Positions 40,198 to 51,657 of a DNA stretch of 64,000 bases are shown here, in pieces (position 1 is the stretch's first letter; each line of letters opens with the position of its first letter). Origin of the DNA: Escarpia spicata (taxonomy: Eukaryota; Annelida; Polychaeta; Sabellida; Siboglinidae); the NCBI GenBank assembly GCA_963995525.1, contig OZ023212.1, positions 6,996,404-7,060,403 on the forward strand. The letters are read 5' to 3'. The position numbers and the translations under genes were made by a program. The notes under the pieces were generated by a model. The model was not told the DNA's origin and did no database searches. It was given only the letters and a program-made list of their open reading frames with translations.

Positions 40198-40280
40198 AAA
40201 GCATAGCCATGGCATAGGCATAGCCATAGGCATAGCCATAGCCTATGGCTATGGCTATGGCATAGGCATAGGCATAGAGG
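40198..40280. repeat. GGCATA/TATGGC hexamer repeat with inversion
   Basis: A short-period repeat that switches strand in the middle (CATAGCC units, then TATGGC units), giving local dyad symmetry around 40235. Confidence 0.85.
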
Positions 40281-40394
40281 CTAAAGGCTATCTGACCTAC
40301 AGCACATAATCACGAACAAACACCTTACAAACACTCCCAAACAACTTACAAACACTGACAAACAACTTACAAACACGGATATACAACTCAAAAA

Positions 40395-41245
40395 TACCGA
40401 CATGCTATAGCGAGTGAAAAAATTTCCCGTTAACTGGTATGAACTGGTATGAACTGGTATAAATTAAGCCTCAAGGTTCTGTGTATTTGTCCCGTGTTAA
40501 GGAAGTTATACGAACTTGTCAGCTGAAACATTCAAACTACCAGCTATCTGTGTAAAATTTTGGTCAAACTGGTTGTCATGTAACAGTATTTGACAGAATA
40601 GCATAGTACTTACCAACGGTCACAGTGGGTATCCTGTTTGTAAACTGTTTTGAATGGGTATTCCCTGTTCGAGACTCATCTACATGTATGTCTCATCTGT
40701 GCCTAGAGGCCAACAATACTGTTTCACCATTTTATCATGCTGGTGTAATTGCGTTCAACATTATTATTAAATAAATAAACACGCTAGTCAGTATGTGCAA
40801 TGCACAATGGTGACTCGATCGGCTTGACACCAAAGAGCCTATATCAATATAACCATTGACAAACATGCTATATCGAGTGAAAAATTTCCCTGTTAACTGG
40901 TATGAACTGGTATGAACCGGTATAAATCAATCCGGTATAAACAAAGGCTCTGTGTTGAAAAAACATCCGTGTATCTGTCCCGAGTTAATAAGGCATAGGT
41001 AATTACACGAACTTGTCAGCTAAAACATTCAAAGTACCAGCTATCTGTGTAATATTTTGGTCAAACTGTTTGTCGTGTAACAGTATTTGTCAGTACTTAC
41101 CAATGGTCACAGTGGGTATCCTGTTTGTTAACTGTTTTGAAGGGGTATTCCCTGTTCAAACCTCATCTATTTAAATAAACACGCTATGCGATGCACAATG
41201 TCGACTCGAGCGACTTGACGCCAAAGAGCCTATAGCAATAAAAGA
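40395..41245. repeat. Direct tandem duplication, about 460 and 385 bp
   Basis: The block from 'gacatgctatagcgagtg' to 'ccaaagagcctatatcaata' (40398-40852) is repeated at 40858-41242 with deletions and substitutions. Both contain the GGTATGAACTGGTATGAAC triplication. Confidence 0.9.
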
Positions 41246-41774
41246 CGACGCAGTGCTCGATATCTATATTGTTCGAGGAAAGTGAAGCGTCGTGATAGTG
41301 AAGCGTTATGTTAGAACAGTACAGACCCATAATAACCTCCCAGATAAGATGTACCAGTATTGATATAGTTTACCGTATTAAGGGTCAAGTGTACACATGG
41401 CCATTAGAACGTTTTTAACTTTTTTCGGACTATAGTATTTAAATTCGTGCTTCTTCGTTAAAACCTTCGAAACTGACTTCTGTCGTAAAACAAATAACCT
41501 GGCATGGGTAATCGAAAATGAACTCAGATTCATACATATATACATAGATACATCAAGAGATGAGAGTACGACCGAGATGTGTCACGAGACTTCGGATGAC
41601 ACGAGACAAGAGACGAGAAAATGACCGAGATGTCACATCACACAAGATTACGGATGACACACCACGTGAGAGTACCGACGAGACAAGAGATGCCGCGAGA
41701 CTACGGATGACACACGGCAACCTTTTATCACACTATCATTCTTAACCTATACGTATGCACGTATGTACGTAATG

Positions 41775-42283
41775 GAGCAAATAGACAGGTAAAAAGGGAG
41801 CAATGGAGCAAATAGACAGGTAAAAAGGGAGCAAATAGACAGGTAAAAAGGGAGCAATGGAGCAAATAGACAGGTAAAAAGGGAGCAATGGAGCAAATAG
41901 ACAGGTAAAAAGGGAGCAATGGAGCAAATAGAGAGGTAAAAAGGGAGCAATGGAGCAAATAGACAGGTAAAAAGGGAGCAATGGAGCAAATAGACAGGTA
42001 AAAAGGGAGCAATTGAGCAAATAGACAGGTAAAAAGGGAGCAATGGAGCAAATAGACAGGTAAAAAGGGAGCAATTGAGCAAATAGACAGGTAAAAAGGG
42101 AGCAATGGAGCAAATAGACAGGTAAAAAGGGAGCAATGGAGCAAATAGACAGGTGAAAAGGGAGCAATGGAGCAAATAGACAGGTAAAAAGGGAGCAATG
42201 GAGCAAATAGACAGGTAAAAAGGGAGCAATGGAGCAAATAGACAGGTAAAAAGGGAGCAATGGAGCAAATAGACAGGTAAAAA
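41775..42283. repeat. 31-bp tandem array, left arm (about 16-17 units)
   Basis: The unit is 'acaggtaaaaagggagcaat' followed by GGAGCAAATAG. Two units use AATTGAGC, one GAGAGG, one has GTGAAAAG, and one is shortened by 10 bp. The hydrophobic ORFs of 170-230 codons read from the opposite strand are repeat artefacts. Confidence 0.97.
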
Positions 42284-42385
42284 ATGTGAGATCCCTCAAA
42301 AGGAAGCAAAGCAAAGCAAATAGACGGGTGAGATCCCTCAAAAGGAAGCAAAGCAAAGCAAATAGACGGGTGAGATCCCTCAAAA
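42284..42385. repeat. 43-bp repeat, left arm (2+ units)
   Basis: The unit begins GTGAGATCCCTCAAAAGG and continues with AAGCAAAGCAAAGCAAATAG. Three inverted units lie at 44486-44612. Confidence 0.92.
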
Positions 42386-42524
42386 ATGTAAACAACCACC
42401 AAAGTGGTTGTATAAATTTTCGCGAGATTAACCCCAACTTTTTTACTCTAGCTAACCTAATTATCTATTTTTACCCGCTAGATGGCGCCATCATGTGACG
42501 TAGTACTCCGATTATCCACTAGGG

Positions 42525-43755
42525 GGCGCTACATCGGATGTGATGTCATACCGGAAGTCACTTGACTGTCATGGCGGCCTCTACTAGGGACGCTACGCCG
42601 GAAGTGATGTCATACCGGAAGTTACTTGAATGTCATGACGACCTGTCATGGCGGCCTCTACGGTTTCACCATTTCCGGAAGTGTGTCGACGAATAGAGAT
42701 CTATAATGGTCGGTAGATGGCAATACTCTGACTAATTACATTGGTGTCCGTTGAGTGACGTTGGGAACCGTGATGGTCACCTCTTTGAATGAAGTCCTGT
42801 CAGGTGGTTGAACTTCGCCATCGTGTGGGGTGGTACTCCAATTATCCACTAGGGATCGCTATGATAGATGTGATGTCATACCGGAAGTTACTTGAATGTC
42901 ATGACGACCTGTCATGGCGGCCTCTACGGTTTCACCATTTCCGGAAGTGTGTCGACGAATAGAGATATGTCATGGTCGGTAGATGGCAATACTCTGACTA
43001 ATTACATTGGTGTCCGTTGAGTGGTGTTGGGAACGATGATGGTCACCACTTTGAATGAAGTCCTGATATAGTTTTTGTGTTAAGGGAAGTCACGTGTTGT
43101 ACGTACGGTCTGATTGGTTATGCAAATGAGATGACGCCGAAAACTAGTGTATACAGTTTAGTGTTTCGGTCATAGCAGTTTTCAAATTCGTTTGCTATGG
43201 CAGTCTATACTAGGGACGCTACGTCGGAAGTTATGTCACACCGGAAGTTATTTGACTGTCATGGCGGCCTCTGTGCTTCGGGTATTCCCGGAAGTGTGTC
43301 CACGAATAGAGATCTATCATGGTCAGTAGATAGCGATACTCTGACTAATTACATTGGTGTACGTTGAGTGGCGTCGAATGGCGCCTCTCTCATGGACGTG
43401 CACAGTTTTTGTGTTAAGGGAAGTCACGTGATGCACGTTCGGTCTGATTGGTTATGCAAATGAGATGACACCGAAAACTAGTGTATATAGTCTTGAATGA
43501 CGTGACGACCTGTCATGGCGACCTCTACGGTTTCACCGTTTCCGGAAGTGTGTCGACGAATAGAGGTCTGTCATGGTCGGTAGATGGGAATACTCTGACT
43601 AATTACATTGGTATCCGTTGAGTGATGTTGGGAACCCTGATGGTCACCTGTTTGAATGAAGTTCTGTCAGGTGGTTCTCCTTACATGTTATTGACATAGT
43701 CGTTTGCGTGGTGTTGGGAACGATGATGGTCACCACTTTGAATGAAGTCCTGTCA
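42525..43755. repeat. Irregular 250-345 bp repeat family in the foldback loop
   Basis: The landmark ATACTCTGACTAATTACATT occurs four times (about 42727, 43000, 43335 and 43592). Recurring blocks around it are CGGAAGTTACTTGA, GACCTGTCATGGCGGCCTCT and TTTCCGGAAGTGTGTC. A block with GGTTATGCAAATGAGATGAC (octamer ATGCAAAT) occurs twice. Confidence 0.85.
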
Positions 43756-44090
43756 TCGTTCGGCGTGTTGGTCAAACTATAATGTTTCGTTTGTCCGACT
43801 TGTCGGTCTGTGTTCAATTCGTGTCACGTGTTCGGCTAAGTTTAGTGTTTCGTTTGTACAACTCGTGTCTATAGTTCGATTCGTTCGGCGTGTTGGTCAA
43901 ACTATAGTGTTTCGTTTGTCCGACTAGTCGGTCTGTGTTCAATTCGTGTCACGTGTTCGGCTAAGTTTAGTGTTTCGATAACACGTCGAATTGTCAGAAA
44001 GAGGTGAGCTGTACGCGATAACCCGTCGAGTTGTCAGAAAAGGTGAGATGTCACGCGATAACCCGTCGAATTGTCAGAAAGTTACGAAAA
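43756..44090. repeat. 125-bp repeat (2 units) followed by a short GATAACCCGTCGAATTGTCA repeat
   Basis: TCGTTCGGCGTGTTGGTCAA starts at 43756 and 43881. Then CGATAACMCGTCGAATTGTC occurs three times from 43977 to 44080. Confidence 0.9.
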
Positions 44091-44146
44091 TGTTACCACG
44101 GTAACATGTTGAAAAGAAAAAATGTTAGAAAACGACGAAGGGACGG

Positions 44147-44460
44147 TGTGAGTGAGTGAGTGAGTAAGTGAGTGAACAGACACGAAGGGTGAGTGAGTGA
44201 GTGAGTGAGTGAGTGAGTGAGTGAGTGAGTGAGTGAGTGAGTGAGTGAGTGAGTGAGTGAGTGAGTGAGTGAGTGAGTGAGTGAGTCAACAGATACGAAG
44301 GGTGAGTGAGTGAGTGAGTGAGTGAACATACACGAAGGGTGAGTGAGTGAGTGAATGAGTGAGTGAGTGAGTGAGTGAGTGAGTGAGTGAGTGAGTGAGT
44401 GAGTGAGTGAGTGAGTGAGTGAGTGAGTGAGTGAGTGAGTGAGTGAGTGAGTGAGTGAGT
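44147..44460. repeat. (GAGT)n array with short interruptions
   Basis: About 310 bp of GAGT interrupted by ACAGACACGAAGG-type spacers. It generates spurious THSLTHSL frames on the minus strand. Confidence 0.97.
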
Positions 44461-44611
44461 GTTGACGCAAATCCCACGCGATAACACGTCTATTTGCTTT
44501 GCTTTGCTTCCTTTTGAGGGATCTCACCCGTCTATTTGCTTTGCTTTGCTTCCTTTTGAGGGATCTCACCCGTCTATTTGCTTTGCTTTGCTTCCTTTTG
44601 AGGGGATCTCA

Positions 44612-44912
44612 CATTTTTTACCTGTCTATTTGCTCCATTGCTCCCTTTTTACCTGTCTATTTGCTCCATTGCTCCCTTTTTACCTGTCTATTTGCTCCAT
44701 TGCTCCCTTTTTACCTGTCTATTTGCTCCATTGCTCCCTTTTCACCTGTCTATTTGCTCCATTGCTCCCTTTTTACCTGTCTATTTGCTCCATTGCTCCC
44801 TTTTTACCTGTCTATTTGCTCCATTGCTCCCTTTTTACCTGTCTATTTGCTCCCTTTTTACCTGTCTATTTGCTCCATTGCTCCCTTTTTACCTGTCTAT
44901 TTGCTCCATTAC
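44612..44912. repeat. 31-bp tandem array, right arm (about 9-10 units, inverted)
   Basis: Reverse-complement units of the 41775-42283 array. The shortened unit is also present, in the corresponding place near the outer end. Confidence 0.97.
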
Positions 44913-45974
44913 GTACATACGTGCATACGTGCATACGTGCATACGTATAGGTTAAGAATGATAGTGTGATAAAAGGTTGCCGTGTGTCATCCGTAGTCTC
45001 GCGGCATCTCTTGTCTCGTCGGTACTCTCACGTGGTGTGTCATCCGTAATCTTGTGTGATGTGACATCCGAAGTCTCGTGCCACATCTCGGTCATTTTCT
45101 CGTCTCTTGTCTCGTGTCATCCGAAGTCTCGTGACACATCTCGGTCGTACTCTCATCTCTTGATGTATCTATGTATATATGTATGAATCTATGAGTTCAT
45201 TTTCGATTACCCATGCCAGGTTATTTGTTTTACGACAGAAGTCAGTTTCGAAGGTTTTAACGAAGAAGCACGAATTTAAATACTATAGTCCGAAAAAAAG
45301 TTAAAAACGTTCTAATGGCCATGTGTACACTTGACCCTTAATACGGTAAACTATATCAATACTGGTACATCTTATCTGGGAGGTTATTATGGGTCTGTAC
45401 TGTTCTAACATAACGCTTCACTATTAATACATGACGGATAGCTCTGACATATATAGGAACTTCGAATTTACGACGTGCAGCAAACGTTGGTACTGATATT
45501 ACTTTCGCTGCTGCAGTTATAACGTATGGAACGATATTTAGGGCCATAATTCCACAATGCTACATTGTTGATTTCTGACTTTCGATTATCCATTTACGCC
45601 GAGATTGTCGAACTCTGACTTTCGATTATCCATTTACGCTGTCATTGTGCAAGGTTGTTGTCAAATAATTCACTAGAATGGCGTTTGGTCAAATATTTCT
45701 CCAAAATATTTTCTCCAAAAAATGTTCTCCAAAATATTTTCTCGAAAAGAAGTTCTCGAAAAGATTATCTGGCACAAATTGTACTCCGTGACCTAAGCAG
45801 CTAAGCTGTGCAGCCCCCTAACTTGCAAATACTGAAGTATCCCTTGCAAGTCAGGCCTTGCGCTGTCAGTCATCAACGTCACGACGTAGTGTACAGAATA
45901 CTTATATCGAGCATTTATCACCCACGTTATGAGCTGTTTTTTTTATCAAAGTTGGAGTTTAAAAGAACTCAAAG

Positions 45975-46032
45975 ATGAACGGAAGAAACGAAGTGCCAAG
46001 CAGTCTGGCAGAAAACGCGAATTTATTGTCAG
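45975..46032 (+). other. Possible first coding exon of the SWIM-type gene
   Basis: ATG followed by NGRNEVPSSLAENANLLS, ending at a donor CAG/GTAGGT. It is absent from the right arm. It is a candidate 5' exon because the next exon-like segment (46971) reads in the same direction. Weak evidence on its own. Confidence 0.35.
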
Positions 46033-46384
46033 GTAGGTTGGTACTGTGTGTGAGCGATAATTCATAATGTTTCGAAAACTGTCAATAATAGTATTAATTC
46101 GTACTATAACGTGTACAATTCAGTGAAAGCAACGTATACATCCATCTAATATGTATATAAAACGGTCAGTGCAGCCAGTCTCGTCTACGAAGCGTGAGCA
46201 TCTATGTCATGAATGGAGGTGGCTGTTTTAAAGTGAATATTATTAAACTTTAAAGATAATAATAGTGTGGAGTCTCCCATCACACAGTGATTTGTTTTGT
46301 ATTTTGTTGACATTATGTAAATTGTTATTGTAAAATTTGTAGCTTAGTATTTGTTTTCATATTTTGTAGTTCTAGTTGTCTCCA

Positions 46385-46706
46385 GCGCTTGGCAATGTTC
46401 TATTAACTGACTAGTCTGTATTATTGTGGTTACAATGTAATGGTCTTATGAGGTATCATTCTTTATATGCTGGCACTGGGGGTGGTCACTATCAGGGTGC
46501 TTGTCGTCCTCAGTGGTTCTTTTACGTTCCAAATTGAGACGGGACCGACATTAATGTGATCACCGAGTCACGAGGGATACGCAGTCCCCAATTTTGAGAG
46601 CCAGATTTTTACACCAAATATCATGCCTGCTCGGTCCAGATTTCGAACTCAGAGCACTGGCATGCCAGGCGGATATGCTAACCACTACACTAGCCGCACT
46701 CTCTAT
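46385..46706 (-). mobile_element. tRNA-headed SINE, left-arm copy
   Basis: On the minus strand it starts GAGTGCGGCTAGTGTAGTGG (A-box-like), then GAGTTCGAAATCT (B-box-like), followed by about 250 bp of body. The right-arm copy lies at 56010-56330 in plus orientation. Confidence 0.8.
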
Positions 46707-46970
46707 ATAATTTGTTTCTGCTGTTGGGATAAATAAAATGCACCCTTACCTTACCTAAGATGGGAAGGTGTGTTTCTATATATTTCATAAAAACCAGCAC
46801 AAACCCTTGGAGTAACATACACTATCGTGAGGGATGCGGGGGTACCAGCCCAGCCTAATCACAGTGCTTTCTTCTACATCATGAGCAGTCTTACTCCAAA
46901 CCCACTATACTTTATCTTAGTCATATATTGAACATAACTTGGGATAATGTCATTGTTTTTCATTTTACAG

Positions 46971-47105
46971 GTTAATGAAGAGGAGCTCAGCATGAAACTG
47001 CCGCAGAATAATGTATAGGGACGTAAACTACCCAAATTTACACTGGGGAGTCTAGAGGTGCGGAAAGAAGGTGGAGGAAAAGAGCAAGTCTCTATACAAA
47101 GAAAG
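46971..47105 (+). pseudogene. Exon-like segment, left-arm copy (deleted, nonsense)
   Basis: Flanked by TTTTACAG and GTGAGT. It begins VNEEELSMKLPQNN, then a lost pair of bases creates a TAG. Two deletions remove 32 bases net compared with the right-arm copy at 55581-55747. Confidence 0.75.
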
Positions 47106-47282
47106 GTGAGTTATCTTAACATTAAACTAAAAGAACTGTAGGATTAAAGGTAAATGCGAATAACCATATAAGCTTAGTAGTTTGTACGTACCTGGCAAAT
47201 ATGATACTGCCTTGATGAAATAATAGTTTTCTTTGTCAATGGATACCAGCAGGCTTATTTGTAAGAGGTTTGACAAATGTAT

Positions 47283-47425
47283 ATGTGTTAAATGTAAGAA
47301 CAAACATTTGAAACCTAACAATTAATTATTCAGGACCAGTATTCTGGAATACTCTGCCTCAAAAACTTAAAATACTCCTGACCATTAACCAGTTTAAAAG
47401 AAACCTAACAGCTCCTTACTCGTGA
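47283..47425 (+). pseudogene. LINE RT C-terminal fragment, left-arm copy
   Basis: One frame reads NYSGPVFWNTLPQKLKILLT and INQFKRNLTAPYS before a stop, the same pattern as 19377-19595. The inverted copy is at 55260-55395. Confidence 0.75.
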
Positions 47426-48030
47426 ATTATTATTGATGTTACATTATATTCGTGTCTGGGTAAATATATATAGGTGAAGCACAATACTGGGCCAAAAAAA
47501 GATGACTGGACAGCAAAAACAAAGTCTTAGATGGTAACCAAAATACATCTACACCTAAAATTAAAGAAGATAAGATATCTTTACTCACTTTTATGTGGCG
47601 CAATGCCAAGTGAAGTTCACGATGTAAGTTACATGGTGTCTTTTAACTTAAATATGAGAATGTGAAACACACAGAAATATCAAAATTTGCTTGACTGATG
47701 TATGCTAGTACCTCATTAGAATCCAACCAAGACTTTTAAAATGTTAAGAATGATCAGACCACTCTGGACGTGGAATGGTGGACACTAACTTACGTTATCC
47801 ACCACATTGTCCACAACCACAATTTTTTTCAAACAACAATAAACAGGCAGAATGCGTTTTTTGTGTCTCTTCTTTCTTCATGGGCCTAAGATACAGCACA
47901 ACTGTCAACAGGAACTGTCCGCAAACGAAGCTGGTTATGGAGTAAATATAGCGTAAGCTACAGGACACCAATTTGGCCCAGTATTGTGCGACTCCATTTT
48001 TATATATATATTGTGCATTGTTTTCTTCAG

Positions 48031-48287
48031 GTTATTGCGGTATATGCGTACCAACACAGACAACACACAAGGAAAGTGGTTTGTGTCAGCTGTTGTGTGG
48101 GCAGAGATGAGGAAGTCTGCCTCTTATAAAGTAGATGTGTCATGAACAATGATGCAGTGGTGCAAGAAGCAGAATGTGGTGCTGGGCAGGGCCCTACAGT
48201 TCACTGCAAGCATGTTGCAGCAGTTCTGTTCGACCTAACACTACTGTCAGATAAGAACTATCTTGACAGAAGTGAAATGTATACAGG
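48031..48287 (+). pseudogene. SWIM zinc-finger exon (one frameshift)
   Basis: Between TTCTTCAG and ACAG/GTAAGA, two frames join by a small slip near 48140. They give GKWFVSAVVWAEMRKSASYK, then AECGAGQGPTVHCKHVAAVL and FDLTLLSDKNYLDRSEMYT. The CKHVAAVL end with the preceding GxGP is the signature of SWIM domains (CxC...CxH), a zinc-binding DNA- or protein-interaction fold. Here the first Cys of the CxC pair appears to be Ala. In many marine invertebrates such exons belong to large proteins that also carry a YqaJ-type exonuclease domain. No YqaJ exon is seen here. Confidence 0.72.
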
Positions 48288-48530
48288 TAAGACTTTTTAA
48301 AAAACACTTATTTTCTGCATTCAATGTACTATGTACAAATATTGGGGAAATTGTCAATGCACAAAAAATGGCAGTTAGTTTATCCCAATTTTGTACAAAT
48401 AAGCTGGGTAGTTTCAAGAATGTGACACGCTCTTGTGAACATATCAGCAACAATAAATAAATGAAAGGGTTAAAATGTATATAAAATTCATAAATATGTA
48501 GCTGAGTGTACACTTTGACTTGACCTGCAG

Positions 48531-48728
48531 GACCTCCAGACGTTCCATCGTGCTATACCTTTTAAAGGAACTCCTATCAAGTCCAGCAGATTACATGCAA
48601 TTTGTGGGAAGGACAATGCGGACCTTATATATGATCCTCGATCAGAGCAACTGCAGAACGACTCTACTCCAGACAGGTCCACTCTATTTGACGAAACAAA
48701 TCTTATATTCCTTTTACAGACCAATTGA
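48531..48728 (+). pseudogene. Exon following the SWIM domain (ends in stop)
   Basis: Acceptor TGACCTGCAG, then DLQTFHRAIPFKGTPIKSSR, DNADLIYDPRSEQLQNDSTP and DETNLIFLLQTN, with TGA at 48726-48728. The LQTFH...P start resembles the LQ-W-N-PR segment that follows SWIM in related proteins. There is no donor before the stop, so either the gene is dead or the donor lies inside (ACAG/ACC is not a donor). Confidence 0.6.
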
Positions 48729-48833
48729 AAAATAGTTACTTGTCAAAACATGGGCATTAGTGCAGTCTCTGGCTTTATGTGTAAAGCAAAAAATACAATG
48801 TTGCTTATATCTCTACATATATATATATTTCAG

Positions 48834-48950
48834 GAAAGTCAATCAATGCTAGTGATGCAGCTGTTCCCTCCTCCCAATCCACATGCCCTTGCCAACGACC
48901 ACAGCTACTTGAAGTTAACTCCACAAGATCAGTACTTGAAAAATGAAATG
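48834..48950 (+). pseudogene. Further exon of the SWIM-type gene
   Basis: Flanked by ATTTCAG and ATG/GTTAGT. Open for 39 codons: MLVMQLFPPPNPHALANDHS, then YLKLTPQDQYLKNEM. It is proline-rich and then polar, consistent with the linker after SWIM in related proteins. No YqaJ catalytic exon follows before the SINE and element 3. Confidence 0.55.
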
Positions 48951-49039
48951 GTTAGTTATTTCCATGCTTTTCAATTCAATATACATACATACATCTGTAT
49001 TTACACAATGTGCTCCATTGAAACAATGCACACGGTTAC

Positions 49040-49330
49040 AATAGAGCGCATTGGCTCAGTGACTAGAACGTTGGATTCTCAATCAAGAGAACCCGGGTTC
49101 GAATTCAGTGCTGCTGTGTTGAACCTTGGGCAAGTTCGTTAACTTTACGTTGCTGCAGTTCACTCAGCCATATGAATGAGTACCTGGCTATAAACGTTGT
49201 GCATTAATTGTGGCATGGCTGAATGCTTCCCAGAGAAGTTGAGATGGTGCTCGATCAAACAAATCTGCTAGGGAGTAAAGTGTAAAGTGCTTTGAGCAAT
49301 CATCAGGACTGGATACTGCATTATTATATA
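49040..49330 (+). mobile_element. tRNA-headed SINE (second family), near full length
   Basis: A-box-like TGGCTCAGTGACTAGAACG at about 49052 and B-box GGGTTCGAATTC at about 49094, spaced as in a tRNA-derived promoter. The body contains GGCTGAATGCTTCCCAGAGA and GTAAAGTGCTTTGAGCAATC. Headless relatives are at 24358-24562 and 52700-52880. RNA polymerase III would transcribe it. It is not a functional tRNA gene because the head is diverged and has no 3' acceptor half. Confidence 0.85.
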
Positions 49331-49835
49331 AGAGAATACTTTTTATAAACATTACATCGTCACAGCACAGAGTCCAACTTACAAACCATTGTGCAATGTA
49401 GCTCTGAGCATTTCATTTGAAACTAAAGTAAAACAAAGTTAAAACTTGAAACAAAGAGGGGGTTTGTTGTATTGCAATTAATATCAGACTAACTGGTGAT
49501 AATACAACTATATAGCTTAAAGCTGCAATATCAGTTCGATTTTTATGCTCCTCGCTTTTCTGACTAATTTCCTAAAAAAGCAAAGCTATCAATTATCCAC
49601 TATGATATCCTAGTTCAGTCTTGAAATTAATAAACAAACTGCGAACTATTTTTAATTTGGTTTCGAGTCGAAGGAGTCAAAACTAGCAACACTTACTTGG
49701 ACGTGCATCTGGAAGTGGAAACTTCATTATAATAATATCGTGTTCGCGAATTTGGGCGATACTGACCCTCAAGATTGGTGCCTCGATCAAGCCGTTTTTG
49801 TTGATTGTACAGTGTTCGCAAGTGTTTATACAACA

Positions 49836-50085
49836 CGTTCTTATTTTATGGCATTTACGCTGGCGATGGGATGTTCCCGGACATATGCCACCGACTCAGC
49901 AAAAAAGGGCCAAATTACGCAGACAACGACAGACAGTCAGTATTCGCGTCAGATGGTTTATTTGGGGAAAACCAGTATGGATTTGTGGAAAAACACAACT
50001 CACAAAAGAAAGAGCTGGAGTAAGACTAAGAACAGATGCTGCGTTCGCAAAACTTCTTCTAGAGAAGTTAGTAATTTCAAAGTAG
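49836..50085 (+). pseudogene. Exon-like segment E, copy B
   Basis: Contains GCSRTYATDSAKKG in one frame, and KLRRQRQTVSIRVRWFIWGK and RTDAAFAKLLLEKLVIS in another. It is split by at least one frameshift. GTTAGT follows LLLE, matching the donor of the 27.3-kb copy. Confidence 0.55.
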
Positions 50086-51495
50086 TCAGCCTGAGCCACG
50101 CATATTTATTCGTATGAATATAATATTATGTTGCTTATTATGTTAACAAAACCACCACCCCTCAATACTGTGAAAATGTCCATAACAATAACATGTAGGC
50201 CTTCGTAACATGTATCGATAGCTTGCGACTGATTTATGTGAGAGAGCAGAGAATTACCGTTACTATACAAAGAATTGCAGCTCATGTTTTGTTAAGTTAC
50301 AAATCCTCTTGTACATGTAAATTATAGAAGTTCTGTTTTTAGTTTGGTCTTTCAAGAAAAAAAGCACATCTAAAACACTACAATTTATCAATAACATGCA
50401 TTTGATAATTTATACTTCTACATTCATACATTTTGTAGAAAAATGTTGTAAATGTTGTTTTCCGTTTCATTTAATTAATTCACTTCATCTCACTTTGGGT
50501 GATTCAATTCAAATACAGTCAGGGTTGGCAGCTAGGTTTCTGACAGGACGGTTTATAAATTGTTTGCACGTTGATGACACTGAAGCCACAGAGGCTTCGC
50601 TTCAAGGAACATACTTTCCCAGTCAGAAACCTCTAGTTAATAACCACAGTTGCAAGTAGTTGAAAGGCCATAATCATTTTTGTTTGTTAAATCAAGCCAG
50701 GAAATCCATAATAAAATGCCTTTGTTGCTCTCATAAGAGACACGATTAACAGCTGGAATCTTCTTACAGTGAAGCAGCCAGCCTTTAGACAAGTGTAGCC
50801 TGCTTACAGTGGCACCTTGCAGTCCAGCTAAAGAACAAAGGGGATATTGATCCTTGGACGGTAACAGGTGGTAATCCACCCTCTGAGTAAACAGTAGAAC
50901 TTTGTGGACACTGCCAGGGGTTCACCCATTGCCAGCCAAATGTCCTCCTCATTAATTAGCAGTGTTAGATGAATGACACATTGAGACCACAACTAAGGCA
51001 TTGGGTATTTTGCATGGTTTACTATTGAATTCCTAAAACTTTGTTTTGTTGAACTATCAGTGAAAAATTGCAAAACTTTTGATTTAATTTATATTTTTCG
51101 TATAAAATTAGTTTGACTTTATTTCATGTAACCTTCTTTCCAGCCCATCTGTGTTCTACCTGTACTTAGTTAATAAGTTGACACTTGTAAATTGTCTAGT
51201 TGTTTGTTATGTACTACACTTTTACATTATATATACAATAATAACTTTGCCACTCTCATATCATTGTAATTGTTTCACAACTGGGCAAATGACCTTTTCA
51301 CTCGTGAGTGCTGGGCAAATGGCCTTTGGGCAACGTATTTTTACCTGTTAATGAAATTAAAAAGTTTACAAGTTACATACCACACACATGCATATTATAT
51401 ATATATATTGACGGGTAGTAGTCCTGTCAAACCGTGTTCATTTTCACAAATAATCTTACTCATTCCATATTCCAATTCATGACTCTGTTCGACAG

Positions 51496-51657
51496 CTTCA
51501 ACACAAAGGCGTGAACTACCTCAACACCACTGCAGCCATCACATATGACAAGATCTGTGGTGGCTCTATCGAACATCAGTGTTCATAGCAAAGGCAGCTC
51601 AGGTGTCCAGTCACTTCCTGAGGCTGGATGCAGCTCAGGACAGTTAGAACAAACGTA
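51496..51657 (+). pseudogene. Exon-like fragment in element 3
   Basis: Between GTTCGACAG and AAAC/GTAAGT, one frame reads LQHKGVNYLNTTAAITYDKI then CGGSIEHQCS before a TAG at about 51587. It is protein-like over 31 codons. There is no counterpart in elements 1 and 2. Confidence 0.35.

Larger units (their letters stand above)
41295..45424. mobile_element. Foldback (FB-like) element with long array-bearing inverted arms
   Basis: The left arm 41295-42385 and right arm 44486-45424 are inverted copies. The outer parts are unique sequence (ATAGTGAAGCGTTATG... at each end). Then comes a stretch with 'cacacggcaaccttttatca', then 31-bp repeats, then 43-bp repeats next to the loop. The 2.1-kb loop holds its own tandem families. 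Long composite inverted repeats built from tandem arrays are typical of foldback transposons. There is no transposase and no clear target duplication. Confidence 0.88.
45515..47985. repeat. Left arm of the 45-57 kb palindrome
   Basis: This is the inverted copy of 54766-56973, from 'gtatggaacgatatt' inward. It contains two direct copies of CTGACTTTCGATTATCCATT near the end, runs of TTCTCCAAAATATTTTCTCC, a minus-strand SINE, exon-like segments and a LINE fragment. Compared with the right arm it has an extra 166 bp around 45910-46075. Confidence 0.9.

Noticed and set aside
41775..42283. CRISPR-like array of regularly spaced repeats
   Set aside because: Units are contiguous with no unique spacers, the context is an animal genome, and the array is mirrored in an inverted arm.
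41728..42437. Minus-strand ORFs of 170-231 codons that look like a polytopic membrane protein, repeated at 44459-44969 on the plus strand
   Set aside because: They are open in all three frames because the 31-bp repeat unit lacks stops on that strand. This is an artefact of the tandem array.
44093..44569. ORFs made of THSL repeats
   Set aside because: Translation of a (GAGT)n tract; no start, splice or family evidence.
46660..46706. tRNA gene on the minus strand (and its mirror at 56010)
   Set aside because: Part of a SINE present in both palindrome arms, with no acceptor-stem pairing visible.
49040..49120. tRNA gene
   Set aside because: A- and B-box-like sequences are present, but the head is diverged, continues into a repeated body, and has headless relatives at 24.4 and 52.8 kb. 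It is a SINE.
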